DNA from: Rhodococcus yananensis
Lineage (GTDB): Bacteria > Actinomycetota > Actinomycetes > Mycobacteriales > Mycobacteriaceae
Length of the DNA: 64,000 nt
Assembly: GCF_020515525.1 (NCBI RefSeq)
Contig: NZ_JAIYEP010000009.1
Span: 1 to 64,000, forward strand
Reading direction: 5' to 3'
The notes beneath the pieces are model-generated. The model was not told the DNA's origin. It made no database searches and saw only the letters and a list, made by a program, of their open reading frames with translations. Shown piece by piece: positions 25,247 through 34,465 of this stretch. Every line of letters begins with the position of its first letter. Position 1 is the stretch's first letter. The position numbers and the translations under genes were made by a program.

Positions 25247-26431
25247 ATGCCACTGCTGGGACTGGTCGACGGCGTGCGCACGGTCAGCAGCCTGCTGACC
25301 GTCGACGAATGGGACGCGCTCAAAGCGGACGTGAGACGGAAACGTCGGCGGCTCAAGCTGCCGTGCGGGTCGGCGGGGCACGCCAAGACCAGCCAGCTCG
25401 GCACCCAGTACTTCGCCCACAATGCCGGGGGCGATGGATGCAGTGCGGGAGAAGGCGCCGAGCATCTGCTCGCCAAGAGCATCATCATCCAGGCCGCGCG
25501 CGAGGCTGGATGGGAGGCCGAGCCGGAATATCGGGGCGAAGGGTGGATCGCCGACGTGCTGGTCACCAAGTCCGGTGCCCGGGTGGTGTTCGAGGTGCAG
25601 TGGAGCCCACAGGCGCCGGAAGAGTTCCTCGCCCGTCAGCAGCGGTACGCGGACGAAGGAATTCGCTGCGCCTGGTTCGCCCGAAAGCCCACCGGGCTGG
25701 TTCTGCCCGACCGGAACATCCCCATATTCGGCCTGGACGTGAGAGAAGGCCGGGCTCACACCACTGTCGGCAGCACCGCGATGCCCCTCGCCGACGCAGT
25801 CCTCCGGTTGCTGACCGGGCGCATCCAATTCCGCGAGTACCTTGCCAACGGCGAGCCCTCAGAGACCGAACTCGCCTTCCACCTCACCGATTGCTACCGC
25901 TGCCGCAAGAAGTTTGTGGTGTGGAACGTCCTCGGGGGCAGGGTAACCGGCGCCTGCGGGCTTGCCCTTCCGTCTCACGTCCCCGATCGCGAAATGTGGT
26001 CGCATTCCCGCCCCGAATCCGATCCCGCAGTCGTCGAGACCGCGCAGGTGGTCGCCAAAGCCAATGGCTGGACACCGGCCCGTATCGGCCTGCGCTTCAC
26101 CCAGACAAGCGACTCCCGGTACATGGCATTCATCTGCCCGCACTGCAACGCCACCAGCGGTGACTTCTTCCTGAAGCAGCAGTTCAGGCACGACGAACCC
26201 GACACCATCGCCAGGGGCAGAGGCCCGCGCACCGCCGTCGACCACCCCCACTGGTGCGTCGCGCCCGACGACCAATGCTGCCGTATCCCACCGCAAGAAG
26301 TCATCGACTCGCTGCGGCAGCCAGAAGGGCTGTCCGCCGAGCCACAATTCACGGTCAGCGTCACACCCGTCACCAGGTTCAATCGCCGGGCTGTGATTGC
26401 GACCATGCTCGGAAATCGCTGGCCGAACTGA
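25247..26431 (+). CDS. CoiA-like competence/nuclease-domain protein
   Basis: A protein of about 394 residues with a CoiA-type front. It shows a zinc-like region (YFAHNAGGDGCSAGEGAEHLL), then a PD-(D/E)XK-like core in WEAEPEYRGEGWIADVLV and VVFEVQWSPQ. The aromatic QRYADEGIRCAWF that follows is typical of CoiA. The C-terminal half has two CxxC pairs (CYRCRKKF, CPHCNATSG), probably zinc fingers. ATG 25247 has an AAGGTGG sequence upstream; GTG 25238 is possible. CoiA proteins handle incoming DNA in competence; here, among Abi and ImmA genes, a role in defence or DNA processing is plausible. Confidence 0.75.
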   Translation: MPLLGLVDGVRTVSSLLTVDEWDALKADVRRKRRRLKLPCGSAGHAKTSQLGTQYFAHNAGGDGCSAGEGAEHLLAKSIIIQAAREAGWEAEPEYRGEGWIADVLVTKSGARVVFEVQWSPQAPEEFLARQQRYADEGIRCAWFARKPTGLVLPDRNIPIFGLDVREGRAHTTVGSTAMPLADAVLRLLTGRIQFREYLANGEPSETELAFHLTDCYRCRKKFVVWNVLGGRVTGACGLALPSHVPDREMWSHSRPESDPAVVETAQVVAKANGWTPARIGLRFTQTSDSRYMAFICPHCNATSGDFFLKQQFRHDEPDTIARGRGPRTAVDHPHWCVAPDDQCCRIPPQEVIDSLRQPEGLSAEPQFTVSVTPVTRFNRRAVIATMLGNRWPN

Positions 26432-26645
26432 TGGCCTGTAGACGCCACCGAGCCGAACCCAGATCAGTACCGCCATCCGTATCACGCAGCATCACAGCGC
26501 AGCTAGCCCAGCCGAGAAGCGCAAGGTTCCGAAACCCGCCCAACCAGGCCACTTCCGCCGTTGGGTGCGATAACTACACTTATCGACGCCCAGTCATACA
26601 GAACCACGAGTGACTGGGTCCGCTTTCCGAATACTGGCTCGCGAG
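26432..26645. other. Gene-free stretch left of the Tn7-like element; short palindrome
   Basis: No gene is supported here. CGATAA (26568-26573) and TTATCG (26580-26585) form a perfect 6-bp-arm inverted repeat around CTACAC, a size compatible with a tyrosine-recombinase core site. This is noted without further evidence. The stretch continues directly into 56026 if the Tn7-like insertion is removed. Confidence 0.3.
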
Positions 26646-26650
26646 CTCAG
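26646..26650. repeat. Left target-site duplication CTCAG
   Basis: CTCAG directly abuts the TGT terminus and is identical to 56021-56025. Confidence 0.85.
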
Positions 26651-26739
26651 TGTAGGTTCTCGGATTCGGTGTCAGTTTCTCAATTTCATGTCAGTCGCCT
26701 GTCAGCGGCGTGTCGGTTTCTCAAATTCGTGTCAGTAGC
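26651..26739 (+). repeat. Tn7-like left end with transposase-site repeats
   Basis: The terminal TGTAGGTTC and GTGTCAGT motif (26651-26676) is followed by two 23-bp near-copies of one motif. These are TTTCTCAATTTCATGTCAGT at 26676-26695 (repeat to 26698) and TTTCTCAAATTCGTGTCAGT at 26717-26736 (repeat to 26739). A third, inverted-facing copy of the motif lies in the right end. They are probably TnsB-binding sites. Confidence 0.75.
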
Positions 26740-26753
26740 GGGACCCTGAAAAA

Positions 26754-27476
26754 GTGCCCCGGACCAGCGAGGTTGAGGTCAGGTACGTGCAGGAATCAGG
26801 TGATCCTGTCGCGACGACCCTCGCTGCGGCAGATCCCTATCGGATGATCCTGGGCCTGCCGGTACGGAAAGTCCGCAGTCACCCCCATCAGCGCCACTAT
26901 TCCGGGATGTTCTGGTCGGCCACCAACCGTGGCCACGTCCTCTACGAGAGCCGACTCGAACTGGACCGGTTGTGGCTGGCGGACTACGCACCGGAAGTGG
27001 TGCGGATCGCCGCACAGCCGATGTGGCTGTGCGGCCCGGACGGGAAGACCATGCGTCGGCATGCGCCCGATCTGCTGCTCCAACGCACAGACGGCGGATT
27101 CACGGTCGTCGACGTCAAACCCGCCGAGTTCGCCCGTCGCGACGCAGTTGCGCAGGTGTTCGCCTGGACCGAACGACTGTGTTCGAGTCGGGGCTGGTCG
27201 TATGAAGTGTGGACCGGTGCAAACCCAGTAGTGCTGGCGAACCTCCGAATCCTCGGGGGCGCTCGTCGTAGCGAGTGGATCGACCCCGCGGTGATGAGGG
27301 CACTCGACAGCGTCGCAGTGCCCGGGATGACCCTCGACGACCTCGCCGCATCGGTGAACAGGCCCGGCTCGCGAATCGCGGTGCTGGCGAAGCTGTGGTC
27401 CGGTCTGTGGTCGGTGGACCTGACGGTGCCGCTGTCCGGACAGTCGCAGGTGTCCGGTGTAAGGAGCACGCCGTGA
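26754..27476 (+). CDS. tnsA: TnsA-like endonuclease
   Basis: A 240-residue TnsA-type nuclease that would cut the 5' transposon ends to allow cut-and-paste. Conserved features: the N-terminal catalytic glutamate region VLYESRLELDRLWL, AQPMWL, then the PD-(D/E)XK core with RHAPDLLLQ and FTVVDVKPAE. The C-terminal part (PAVMRALDSVAVPGMTLDDLA) is helical and may bind TnsC. Start GTG 26754, or GTG 26787 with a better GAGGT spacing. It begins right after the left-end repeats and overlaps tnsB by GTGA. Confidence 0.85.
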   Translation: MPRTSEVEVRYVQESGDPVATTLAAADPYRMILGLPVRKVRSHPHQRHYSGMFWSATNRGHVLYESRLELDRLWLADYAPEVVRIAAQPMWLCGPDGKTMRRHAPDLLLQRTDGGFTVVDVKPAEFARRDAVAQVFAWTERLCSSRGWSYEVWTGANPVVLANLRILGGARRSEWIDPAVMRALDSVAVPGMTLDDLAASVNRPGSRIAVLAKLWSGLWSVDLTVPLSGQSQVSGVRSTP

Positions 27477-29527
27477 CCAACATCGTCGAACTACGTGCAG
27501 GAATCAAGGTCTGGCTCGACGGCTGCTCATGGGAAGTCGTGGCGCTGCAGGGACACGATGTCACCCTCCGGTCCGGAGAGCGGATGCAGCGTGTCGCGGT
27601 CACCGAGATCGCGGCACCGGGAACAGCGATCTCACCGCCGGACGACACCGCCTCCGCTGACCCTGCTGCCGTAGTGCTCTCCTCGCTGACCGCAACCCAG
27701 ATTCAGGAACTGGAAACACGAGCCGAACACGTCCGCGGCATCCTGACCGAGGTTGCGACCTCCGGCGCCGAACTCGAATCGGTGTTGGCCACCAGAGCGG
27801 CGGAACTTCACGTCTCTGTGCGCACCCTGTACCGCTGGATCGCCGGATACCGCGCGGCAGGAGTTGCCGGACTCACGGACAGTCGGATCCGTAGCCGCTA
27901 CGCCACCAGTGTCGATCACCGGTGGGACGCAGCATGTGTGCGGGTGCTCGATAGGTACGTCACCGTCTCGACCCCGACGATCGGCGCGGTCATCGATGCC
28001 GTTGCCAAGGACCTGGAAGCAGAATTCGGGCCGGGCATGGTGCCGTTGCCCTCCCTGAGCACGGCATACCGGCGGGTGAAGACATTGTCGAAGGGGCGGC
28101 ACGCGTTCGGTAGCGCGAAAGGCCGGCGGTCGGTGGCGGACCGGCCCCGCGGTGTCCTCGGCCGACTGCGCGCGACCCGTCCGGGGGAGTACGTGGTGCT
28201 CGATACCACCGCGCTGGATGTGTTCGCGATGGAACCGGTCACCATGCGCTGGGTTGGGGTGGAGTTGACCGTGGCGATGGACCTGTTCACCCGCTGCATC
28301 CTCGGACTGCGCCTGACACCGCTATCGACGCGGTCCCAGGACGTGGCGAATGTGCTGTACCAGTGCATCACTCCCGCCCGCGACACCGACCCGACTGCGG
28401 ATCAACTCTGGCCGTATCACGGGGTGCCGCGAAACCTGCTCGTCGGCACCGAGTCCCCGGACGGGATCTCCCAGCGACGCGTCGGGGATCTACCGGCATG
28501 TCTGCCCGAGGCGATCGTCGTCGATCACGGCAAGCAGTACCTGTCCTCTCATGTGATCGGAGTCTGCGCCCGACTGGGTATCACCGTTCAGCCGGCGATC
28601 CCGCACAAGCCCACCGACAAACCCACCGTCGAACGCTTCTTCCGCACCCTGCGCGAATCACTGCTACAGCACCTGCCCGCCTACAAGGGCCCGGACGTGT
28701 ACTCACGGGGCAAAGACGTCGAAGACGCCGCGTTCTACTACGCCAGCGAACTCGAGCAGATCATCCGGGAATGGGTGGGCCGGGTCTATCACCACACCCG
28801 ACATGACGGGCTGTGCGTGCCGGAACTGCCGCGGGTGGGGTTTTCGCCGAGCGAGATGTTCGAGATCGGGGTCGCCAAATCGGGTGGTCTGCTGTTGCCG
28901 GCGAATCCGGATCTGGCGTATGAGTTCCTCGATGTGCGTTGGCGTACGATCCAGCACTACGGCGTCGAGGTCGACGGACTGCGTTACGACGGATCCGGGC
29001 TCACCTTGTATCGCACCACCCGTTCGCCGTATGGCGGTGTGCACGCCGGCAAGTGGCCGATCTTCGTCGACAATCACGACATCCGGCACGCCTGGTTCCA
29101 GGACCCGGACAGCCACCGTTGGCATCAGTTGGTGTGGGAGCACGGCGCTTGCCTGAACCAGCCGTTCAGCAGGGACGCCGCCGACTACGCCAAACGCATC
29201 GCCGTGCGCGAGCATCGCCACTTCGATCCCGCCGCCGCGGTACGGGATCTGCTGCTCGCGTGGAGCCGAGACGACGTCGCGACACGCCGCGACCGCGCCC
29301 TGGCCCGCCGACTCAGTGCCCACCGCCCGCATCCGGAAACCGAAGGACAGCAGTCCGGTATCGACGACGAACGCGACACTGCGTCCGTGCCGGGCGTCGC
29401 CGAGCTGCTCGACGAACTCGCCACCAGTCGAACTCAACGGTTGGAGGTGGTCGACGACGTCGACGTATTCGACCGGTACTACGCGGAGCATCCCGACGAA
29501 GACGTGTTCGAGGTGTTCGACGAATGA
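27473..29527 (+). CDS. tnsB: TnsB-like DDE transposase
   Basis: A 684-residue retroviral-integrase-superfamily transposase that cuts and joins the 3' ends. It has an N-terminal SH3-like/HTH region (VSVRTLYRWIAGYRAAGVAG near residue 120). The catalytic core shows Asp in YVVLDTTALDV, Asp in AIVVDHGKQY and Glu in KPTVERFFRTLRE. A Mu-type C-terminal beta-barrel follows (YDGSGLTLYRTTR region). The acidic tail ends VDDVDVFDRYYAEHPDEDVF, probably contacting TnsC. AAGGAG precedes GTG 27473. It overlaps both tnsA and tnsC by 4 bp. Confidence 0.9.
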   Translation: MTNIVELRAGIKVWLDGCSWEVVALQGHDVTLRSGERMQRVAVTEIAAPGTAISPPDDTASADPAAVVLSSLTATQIQELETRAEHVRGILTEVATSGAELESVLATRAAELHVSVRTLYRWIAGYRAAGVAGLTDSRIRSRYATSVDHRWDAACVRVLDRYVTVSTPTIGAVIDAVAKDLEAEFGPGMVPLPSLSTAYRRVKTLSKGRHAFGSAKGRRSVADRPRGVLGRLRATRPGEYVVLDTTALDVFAMEPVTMRWVGVELTVAMDLFTRCILGLRLTPLSTRSQDVANVLYQCITPARDTDPTADQLWPYHGVPRNLLVGTESPDGISQRRVGDLPACLPEAIVVDHGKQYLSSHVIGVCARLGITVQPAIPHKPTDKPTVERFFRTLRESLLQHLPAYKGPDVYSRGKDVEDAAFYYASELEQIIREWVGRVYHHTRHDGLCVPELPRVGFSPSEMFEIGVAKSGGLLLPANPDLAYEFLDVRWRTIQHYGVEVDGLRYDGSGLTLYRTTRSPYGGVHAGKWPIFVDNHDIRHAWFQDPDSHRWHQLVWEHGACLNQPFSRDAADYAKRIAVREHRHFDPAAAVRDLLLAWSRDDVATRRDRALARRLSAHRPHPETEGQQSGIDDERDTASVPGVAELLDELATSRTQRLEVVDDVDVFDRYYAEHPDEDVFEVFDE

Positions 29528-30588
29528 ACCCCTGGGCCACCTGGCTGGCAACGTATGGCACTGTCCGCTACCAGCTCTCCCGCAAACAGGGCTGGCACGC
29601 CTTCGTCACCGCCCCACCGCGTGAACCGTTCGAGGTCCTCTCCCGCACCGCGATGTCCCGACTGTCGCAGGAGGAGCTCGAGGACTACAACGAAGCCCGG
29701 ATGGTGTGGAACGCGAACCTGCCGACGATCAAGACCAGCCAACTCGCCGCCGCCTACGGGATCTGCGATCAGGTGATGGCCTCGGCGTATCGGGACGGCG
29801 ACAAGCTGCGCGGCTCGGTGGTCATCGACGCCGAACCCGGCCTCGGCAAGACCACCATCGCCACCCGCTATGCCCGCGACGTCCACCGGCGAGTTCTGCG
29901 CCGCGACGGACCCCTCACCGTGGAGGGGCATCAACGGTGGCCGGTGGCGTTCATCCCGCTCAGCGCCGGGGTCACCCTCAAAGGCCTCAATCAGCAGATC
30001 CTGCGGTTCTACGGCCATCCGGCCGTGGACCGTGCCTCCACCTCGAAACTCGGGGCCTTGGCGGTGGACTGTGTCACCTCCTGCGGTACCCGGTTGATCG
30101 TGCTCGACGATCTGCACTTCGTCGACTTCCGGCACCGCAACGGCCTGGAGGTATCGAACCATCTCAAGGGTTTGGCCAACGACATGGCCGCTACCTTCAT
30201 TTACGTCGGGGTGAATCTGACCGCCAAACGCTTCTTCGACGAAGGCCTGCTCGGCGAGCACACCGTCTACGCCCAGACCAGCCGCCGCGCCACCCGCTGC
30301 CCGGTTGCCCCGTTCAGCATCGACACCGACACCGGGATGCGCGGCTGGCTCGCGCTGCTGCGCACCGCCGAAGAACACCTCACCCTCGCCGGCAGCCATG
30401 ACGGGATGCTGTGCGAGCATGCTCGGCTGCTGCACCGCCGCACCCAGGGGCGGATCGCGTCGTTGACGAATCTGCTCGACCGGATCTCGTATCTCGCGAT
30501 CGTCACCGGCGTCGAAGCCGTCACTGCTGAGTTGATTACGACCGCGACCGTCGACAATGCCAGCGAATCCGCCGCCCGCACCGGCTGA
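29524..30588 (+). CDS. tnsC: TnsC-like AAA+ ATPase
   Basis: A 354-residue AAA+ regulator linking target selection to TnsA/TnsB. Walker A is DAEPGLGKTTIATRYA near residue 102 and Walker B is RLIVLDDLHFVD. The sensor region VGVNLTAKRFF and a C-terminal lid (RIASLTNLLDRISYLA) follow. The helical N-terminal segment of about 90 residues precedes the ATPase domain as in actinobacterial TniB/TnsC proteins. ATG 29524 overlaps the tnsB stop (ATGA), so translation is coupled. Confidence 0.9.
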   Translation: MNPWATWLATYGTVRYQLSRKQGWHAFVTAPPREPFEVLSRTAMSRLSQEELEDYNEARMVWNANLPTIKTSQLAAAYGICDQVMASAYRDGDKLRGSVVIDAEPGLGKTTIATRYARDVHRRVLRRDGPLTVEGHQRWPVAFIPLSAGVTLKGLNQQILRFYGHPAVDRASTSKLGALAVDCVTSCGTRLIVLDDLHFVDFRHRNGLEVSNHLKGLANDMAATFIYVGVNLTAKRFFDEGLLGEHTVYAQTSRRATRCPVAPFSIDTDTGMRGWLALLRTAEEHLTLAGSHDGMLCEHARLLHRRTQGRIASLTNLLDRISYLAIVTGVEAVTAELITTATVDNASESAARTG

Positions 30589-30634
30589 TACCGGCTGGTC
30601 CCGCCCTGGCCGGCTCAGTGGTTGGGGAACCACT

Positions 30635-31502
30635 ATGGCCACGATAAGAGTCGACCGGTGGCCGATCACCGTGCAACTACATCCCGCCGAGTATCTGCCG
30701 GGCTGGCTGATGCGCGTCGGCTGTCGCTACCAACTGACCCCGATCCAGATTTTGCGCGAGCTCCGTGTGCCGCGGAGCCCGACCGGATATCACCTCGTTC
30801 TCGAGCACCTGAGCCTGCACGCTCGGTGGATCGCCGCTCACCTCGGTGTCCCTGCCGGTGACCTGCGCGCCGCCCTGTGGGGCCGGCCGATCGATGCCGC
30901 CGCGGCACGGTACCTGGTGCACCACCGCCACATTCGGCCCGACCGGGGAGGATCGCGTTTCTGTGCCCGATGCCTGGCCGAACCCGATCCGTGGTGGCAT
31001 GCAGGCTGGGCCAATCCGCTGCTGCCGCTCTGTGTACGCCACCAGGTGTATCTGCAGTCGACATGCGAAGGCTGCGGTCAGGTGCCGTGGACAGGAACGG
31101 CGTGGATGAGCGCTCTGGCCCCGCCGTGGCAGTGCCCGCAGCGCCATGCTCGCGAACCGCAACGCCCGGGGCGTGTGAGACCGTATCTGCCGATACGACC
31201 TGCGTGACGCTGCTGTCCTCGCTGCACCGGCGAAGCTGTGTCATGCCCAGCAGAATCTGATCGAGTTCGCTGCCCTCGCCGACCTTCAGCCGAGCCGACA
31301 GTTGCGCTACGGCACCACCGACATGCCCATCACCGAGGTGCTCGACGAGCTGTGCCGTCGATTCGTCGACACGATCGGCTCTCCCGTGCGAGGACCTGGC
31401 GACCGGCCTGGACAGTCTGAGCAAGGCGATCCTCCCGCGAGGCAGAACTGGCATGCGACCCGTTGGCCGTTCCAGGCTGGGAGCCAGCCGGCCAGTCTGT
31501 GA
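30635..31502 (+). pseudogene. tniQ: TniQ/TnsD-family target selector, apparently frameshifted
   Basis: The N-terminal TniQ domain is clear: LHPAEYLPGWLMRVGCRYQL, the zinc-type FCARCLAEPDPWWHAGW, CVRHQVYLQSTCEGCGQVPW. This frame ends at 31207. From about 31188 another frame continues CRYDLRDAAVLAAPAKLCHA and QQNLIEFAALADL to 31502, exactly the kind of sequence expected after the zinc region in actinobacterial TniQ. A single-base change around 31178-31190 would fuse the two into about 289 residues. If genuine, target selection may be lost; a sequencing error is also possible. ATG 30635 starts 46 bp after tnsC; an ATG at 30557 overlaps it. Confidence 0.65.
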
Positions 31503-31640
31503 ACGTCCCTTGAGTCGTGACGAGCCGGTCCGAGAATCCGCCAGCCGTCATCATTCGCGACCGTTGTCGGAGTCCGCACTGGCGGAGTAGAACGCGCGTT
31601 GTCCCGCTCCCTCCGCTTGATTAATCATGTTTCCTCAATA

Positions 31641-31660
31641 TCATCGTTTTATGACGATGA
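31641..31660. promoter_or_regulatory. CmtR/ArsR-type operator overlapping the cmtR start
   Basis: TCATCG (31641-31646) and CGATGA (31655-31660) form an inverted repeat around the ATG at 31651. Binding there would block both transcription and initiation at the cadmium operon. Confidence 0.45.
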
Positions 31661-32016
31661 ATGAGCGAGCGACGACCTGCTTCGGTGAAAGTCTCGACTC
31701 TGCAGCAGCGTTGTTCCACAGTCTCTCCGACGGCACCCGCCTGGCCATCGTGCGCCGCCTCGCCGCCGGGGAATCCCGAGTAGCGGACCTGGTCGGCGAG
31801 CTGGGATTGGCGCAATCGACAGTGTCGGCGCACGTGGCATGCCTGCGGGACTGCGGCCTGGTGCAAGGCCGCCCGCAGGGCCGGCAGGTGTTCTACTCGC
31901 TGACCCGACCGGAATTGCTCGACCTGCTCGCCTCGGCCGAAACCCTGCTCGCCGCCACCGGCAACGCCGTCGCGCTGTGCCCCAACTACGGCAGCGACAC
32001 CGGAGAAAAGCCATGA
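31651..32016 (+). CDS. cmtR: CmtR-like Cd/Pb-sensing repressor
   Basis: A 121-residue ArsR/SmtB repressor. The recognition helix contains AQSTVSAHVACLRDCGLV with the C-x3-C pair characteristic of mycobacterial CmtR (C57/C61 there), and a further C-terminal cysteine in VALCPNYG matches CmtR C102. These three thiols bind Cd(II)/Pb(II) and release DNA. ATG 31651 is chosen because the family begins close to SLDSAAALFHSLSDGTRLAI; an upstream ATG adds only eight residues. It overlaps cadA by ATGA. Confidence 0.85.
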   Translation: MTMNERATTCFGESLDSAAALFHSLSDGTRLAIVRRLAAGESRVADLVGELGLAQSTVSAHVACLRDCGLVQGRPQGRQVFYSLTRPELLDLLASAETLLAATGNAVALCPNYGSDTGEKP

Positions 32017-33971
32017 GTGACGCGTGCGGCTGCGGCCCCGACGAACCCCGCCCCGAGGGCGAGGACGACCACGAGCCCGACAAGTGGTGGCAGGTCACCG
32101 AGATCCGAGCCGCCGCCATCGCGGGCCTCCTGCTGATCGCAGCCCTGACCGTCCACGTGACCGGTGGGCCCGATGCTCTCGGAACGGGCCTCGAAGCGGT
32201 GGCGCTGATCGTCGCCGGCTACACCTTCGTCCCCGCCACATTGATGCGTCTGGCCCGCGGCAAGATCGGGGTCGGCACCTTGATGACGATCGCCGCAGTC
32301 GGCGCCGTGTTGCTCGGCGAGGTCGGCGAAGCCGCGATGCTCGCCTTCCTGTTCGCCATCAGCGAGGGTCTCGAAGAGTACGCGGTCGCCCGCACCCGCC
32401 GCGGCCTGCGCGCCCTGCTGAATCTGGTCCCGGACACCGCCACCGTCCTGCGCGGTGGCCGCGAACAGACCGTTCCCCCAGCGGAGTTGGTGCTCGGGGA
32501 GATCATGATCGTCAAACCCGGGGAGCGGCTCGCCACCGACGGCACCATCCGCACCGGGCGCACCGCCCTGGACACCTCCGCAATCACGGGGGAATCGGTC
32601 CCGGTCGAGGCCGGACCGGGCGCCGAGGTGTTCGCCGGCTCGATCAACGGCACCGGAGTGCTCGAGGTCGAGGTCACCGCCCGGGCGGAGGACAACTCGC
32701 TGGCCAAGATCGTGAAGATCGTCGAGGCCGAGCAGTCCCGCAAGGGCGAGGCCCAACGTCTGGCCGACAAGATCGCCACACCCCTGGTCCCGGGGGTGAT
32801 GGTCGCCGCGGCGCTGATTGCCGCGATCGGCAGCGTGTTCGGTGATCCGCTGGTGTGGATCGAACGCGCCCTGGTGGTGCTGGTTGCCGCGTCCCCGTGT
32901 GCGCTGGCCATCGCGATCCCGGTGACCGTGGTCGCCGCGATCGGCGCCGCCTCCAAGCTCGGTGTCCTGGTCAAGGGCGGGGCCGCCCTCGAAGCGTTGG
33001 GCCGTATCCGCACCGTCGCGCTGGACAAGACCGGCACCCTGACCCGCAACCGACCCGAGGTCATCGACGTCGCCACCACCGGCGACGCCACCCGCGCCGA
33101 CGTCATGAACGTCGCCGCCGCACTCGAGGCCCGCAGCGAACACCCCCTCGCCACAGCGATCCTCGCCGCCGTCGACGACTACACACCAGCCGAGGACGTC
33201 GATGCGGTCCCCGGCGCCGGACTGACCGGACACCTCGACGGCACCCCCGCCCGTCTGGGCCGGCCGGGGTGGATCGACCCCGGCCCCCTCGCCGCCGATA
33301 TCGAGCGGATGCAGCACGCCGGAGCCACCGCGGTGCTCATCGAACGCGGCGGCACCCTGATCGGGGCGATCTCGGTGCGCGACGAACTGCGCCCCGAGGC
33401 CCGCGACGTGGTTGCTGGGCTACGCCGCGACGGTTACACCGTGGCGATGCTCACCGGCGACAACGAGCGCACCGCACGCGCGTTGGCCGCCGACGTCGGT
33501 ATCGACGAGGTGCACGCGGACCTGCGTCCGGAGGACAAGGCCCGCATCGTGCACACCCTCCGCAAGACGCGGCCGACGGCGATGGTCGGCGACGGCGTCA
33601 ACGACGCCCCCGCCTTGGCGACCGCCGACCTGGGTATCGCGATGGGCGCGATGGGCACCGACGTGGCCATCGAGACCGCCGACGTCGCTTTGATGGGTGA
33701 GGACCTGCGGCACCTGCCGCAAGCCCTGCAGCATGCCCGGCGGTCACGGACGATCATGTTGCAGAACGTCGGCCTCTCGCTGGCGATCATCACCGTCCTG
33801 ATGCCGCTGGCGCTGTTCGGGGTGCTCGGGTTGACCGCTGTCGTCCTGGTTCACGAGGTCGCCGAGATCATCGTGATCGCCAACGGGGTCCGCGCCGGCC
33901 GTGCCCGCGCCCTCGCCGACTCGTCGCCGGGCACGCCCGCACCGATGTCGGCGTCGGCGGCCAGCGCATGA
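32013..33971 (+). CDS. cadA: Cadmium/zinc P1B-type ATPase CadA
   Basis: A 652-residue heavy-metal P-type ATPase exporting Cd2+, Pb2+ or Zn2+. The N-terminus is short (DACGCGPDE and His/Glu) rather than a full HMA domain. Core motifs in order: TGES, the metal-binding SPCALAIAIP in the membrane, the phosphorylation site DKTGTLT, SEHPLA, LTGDNERTA, and hinge [10 protein letters not shown]. Eight membrane segments are expected. The SPC motif and the adjoining CmtR fit Cd/Pb/Zn rather than copper. It is coupled to cmtR and lspA by 4-bp overlaps. Confidence 0.95.
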   Translation: MSDACGCGPDEPRPEGEDDHEPDKWWQVTEIRAAAIAGLLLIAALTVHVTGGPDALGTGLEAVALIVAGYTFVPATLMRLARGKIGVGTLMTIAAVGAVLLGEVGEAAMLAFLFAISEGLEEYAVARTRRGLRALLNLVPDTATVLRGGREQTVPPAELVLGEIMIVKPGERLATDGTIRTGRTALDTSAITGESVPVEAGPGAEVFAGSINGTGVLEVEVTARAEDNSLAKIVKIVEAEQSRKGEAQRLADKIATPLVPGVMVAAALIAAIGSVFGDPLVWIERALVVLVAASPCALAIAIPVTVVAAIGAASKLGVLVKGGAALEALGRIRTVALDKTGTLTRNRPEVIDVATTGDATRADVMNVAAALEARSEHPLATAILAAVDDYTPAEDVDAVPGAGLTGHLDGTPARLGRPGWIDPGPLAADIERMQHAGATAVLIERGGTLIGAISVRDELRPEARDVVAGLRRDGYTVAMLTGDNERTARALAADVGIDEVHADLRPEDKARIVHTLRKTRPTAMVGDGVNDAPALATADLGIAMGAMGTDVAIETADVALMGEDLRHLPQALQHARRSRTIMLQNVGLSLAIITVLMPLALFGVLGLTAVVLVHEVAEIIVIANGVRAGRARALADSSPGTPAPMSASAASA

Positions 33972-34465
33972 CCGGCACAGCGATCTCGAGAGCGCGGCGG
34001 TCGCGGCGCCTGCTGCTCGTTGTTGTCGCCGGGTTGCTCGCGGTCGCGTTGGTCGTCGATCCCCTCGCCCGGCAGGCCCTGGCCGGGGGCCGCAGCATCG
34101 ACCTCGAAGTACTGCAACTGCGGCTGGCCTACAACACCGGGGTGGCGTTCAGCATGGGGGATCACGTGCCGAGCCCGGTGTTGCTCACAGTGACCGGACT
34201 GATCACCGCCGCGATCGCGGTATATGCCTGGCGGACCGCCCCTGCCAGTAGTTGGCTCACCGTCGTGGGGCTCGCGGCGCTTTTCGCCGGCGCCGCCGCC
34301 AACGTCGTCGACCGCACCCTCGACGGGAGGGTCACCGACTATCTGCACACCGGCTGGTTCCCCACCTTCAACCTCGCCGACACCTTCCTCACGTGCGGTG
34401 TCGCTCTGCTGCTCGTGTCCTTGTTCGTCGATGCTCGCACTGAAGCCAAGGAGTCCGCGCCATGA
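33968..34465 (+). CDS. lspA: Signal peptidase II (LspA) of the cadmium operon
   Basis: A 165-residue membrane aspartyl protease normally cleaving lipoprotein signal peptides. It has four hydrophobic segments, the family motif LRLAYNTGVAFSM, and the two catalytic aspartates in GAAANVVDRTLDG and FNLADTFLTCG. Extra lspA copies accompany cadmium and lead ATPases in many bacteria. It overlaps cadA (ATGA) and the next gene. Substrates may include the lipoproteins in the nearby copper block, though none is in this operon. Confidence 0.9.
   Translation: MTGTAISRARRSRRLLLVVVAGLLAVALVVDPLARQALAGGRSIDLEVLQLRLAYNTGVAFSMGDHVPSPVLLTVTGLITAAIAVYAWRTAPASSWLTVVGLAALFAGAAANVVDRTLDGRVTDYLHTGWFPTFNLADTFLTCGVALLLVSLFVDARTEAKESAP

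Noticed and set aside
27632-28102. Minus-strand frame inside tnsB
   Set aside because: Shadow of the transposase gene without ribosome site or motif.
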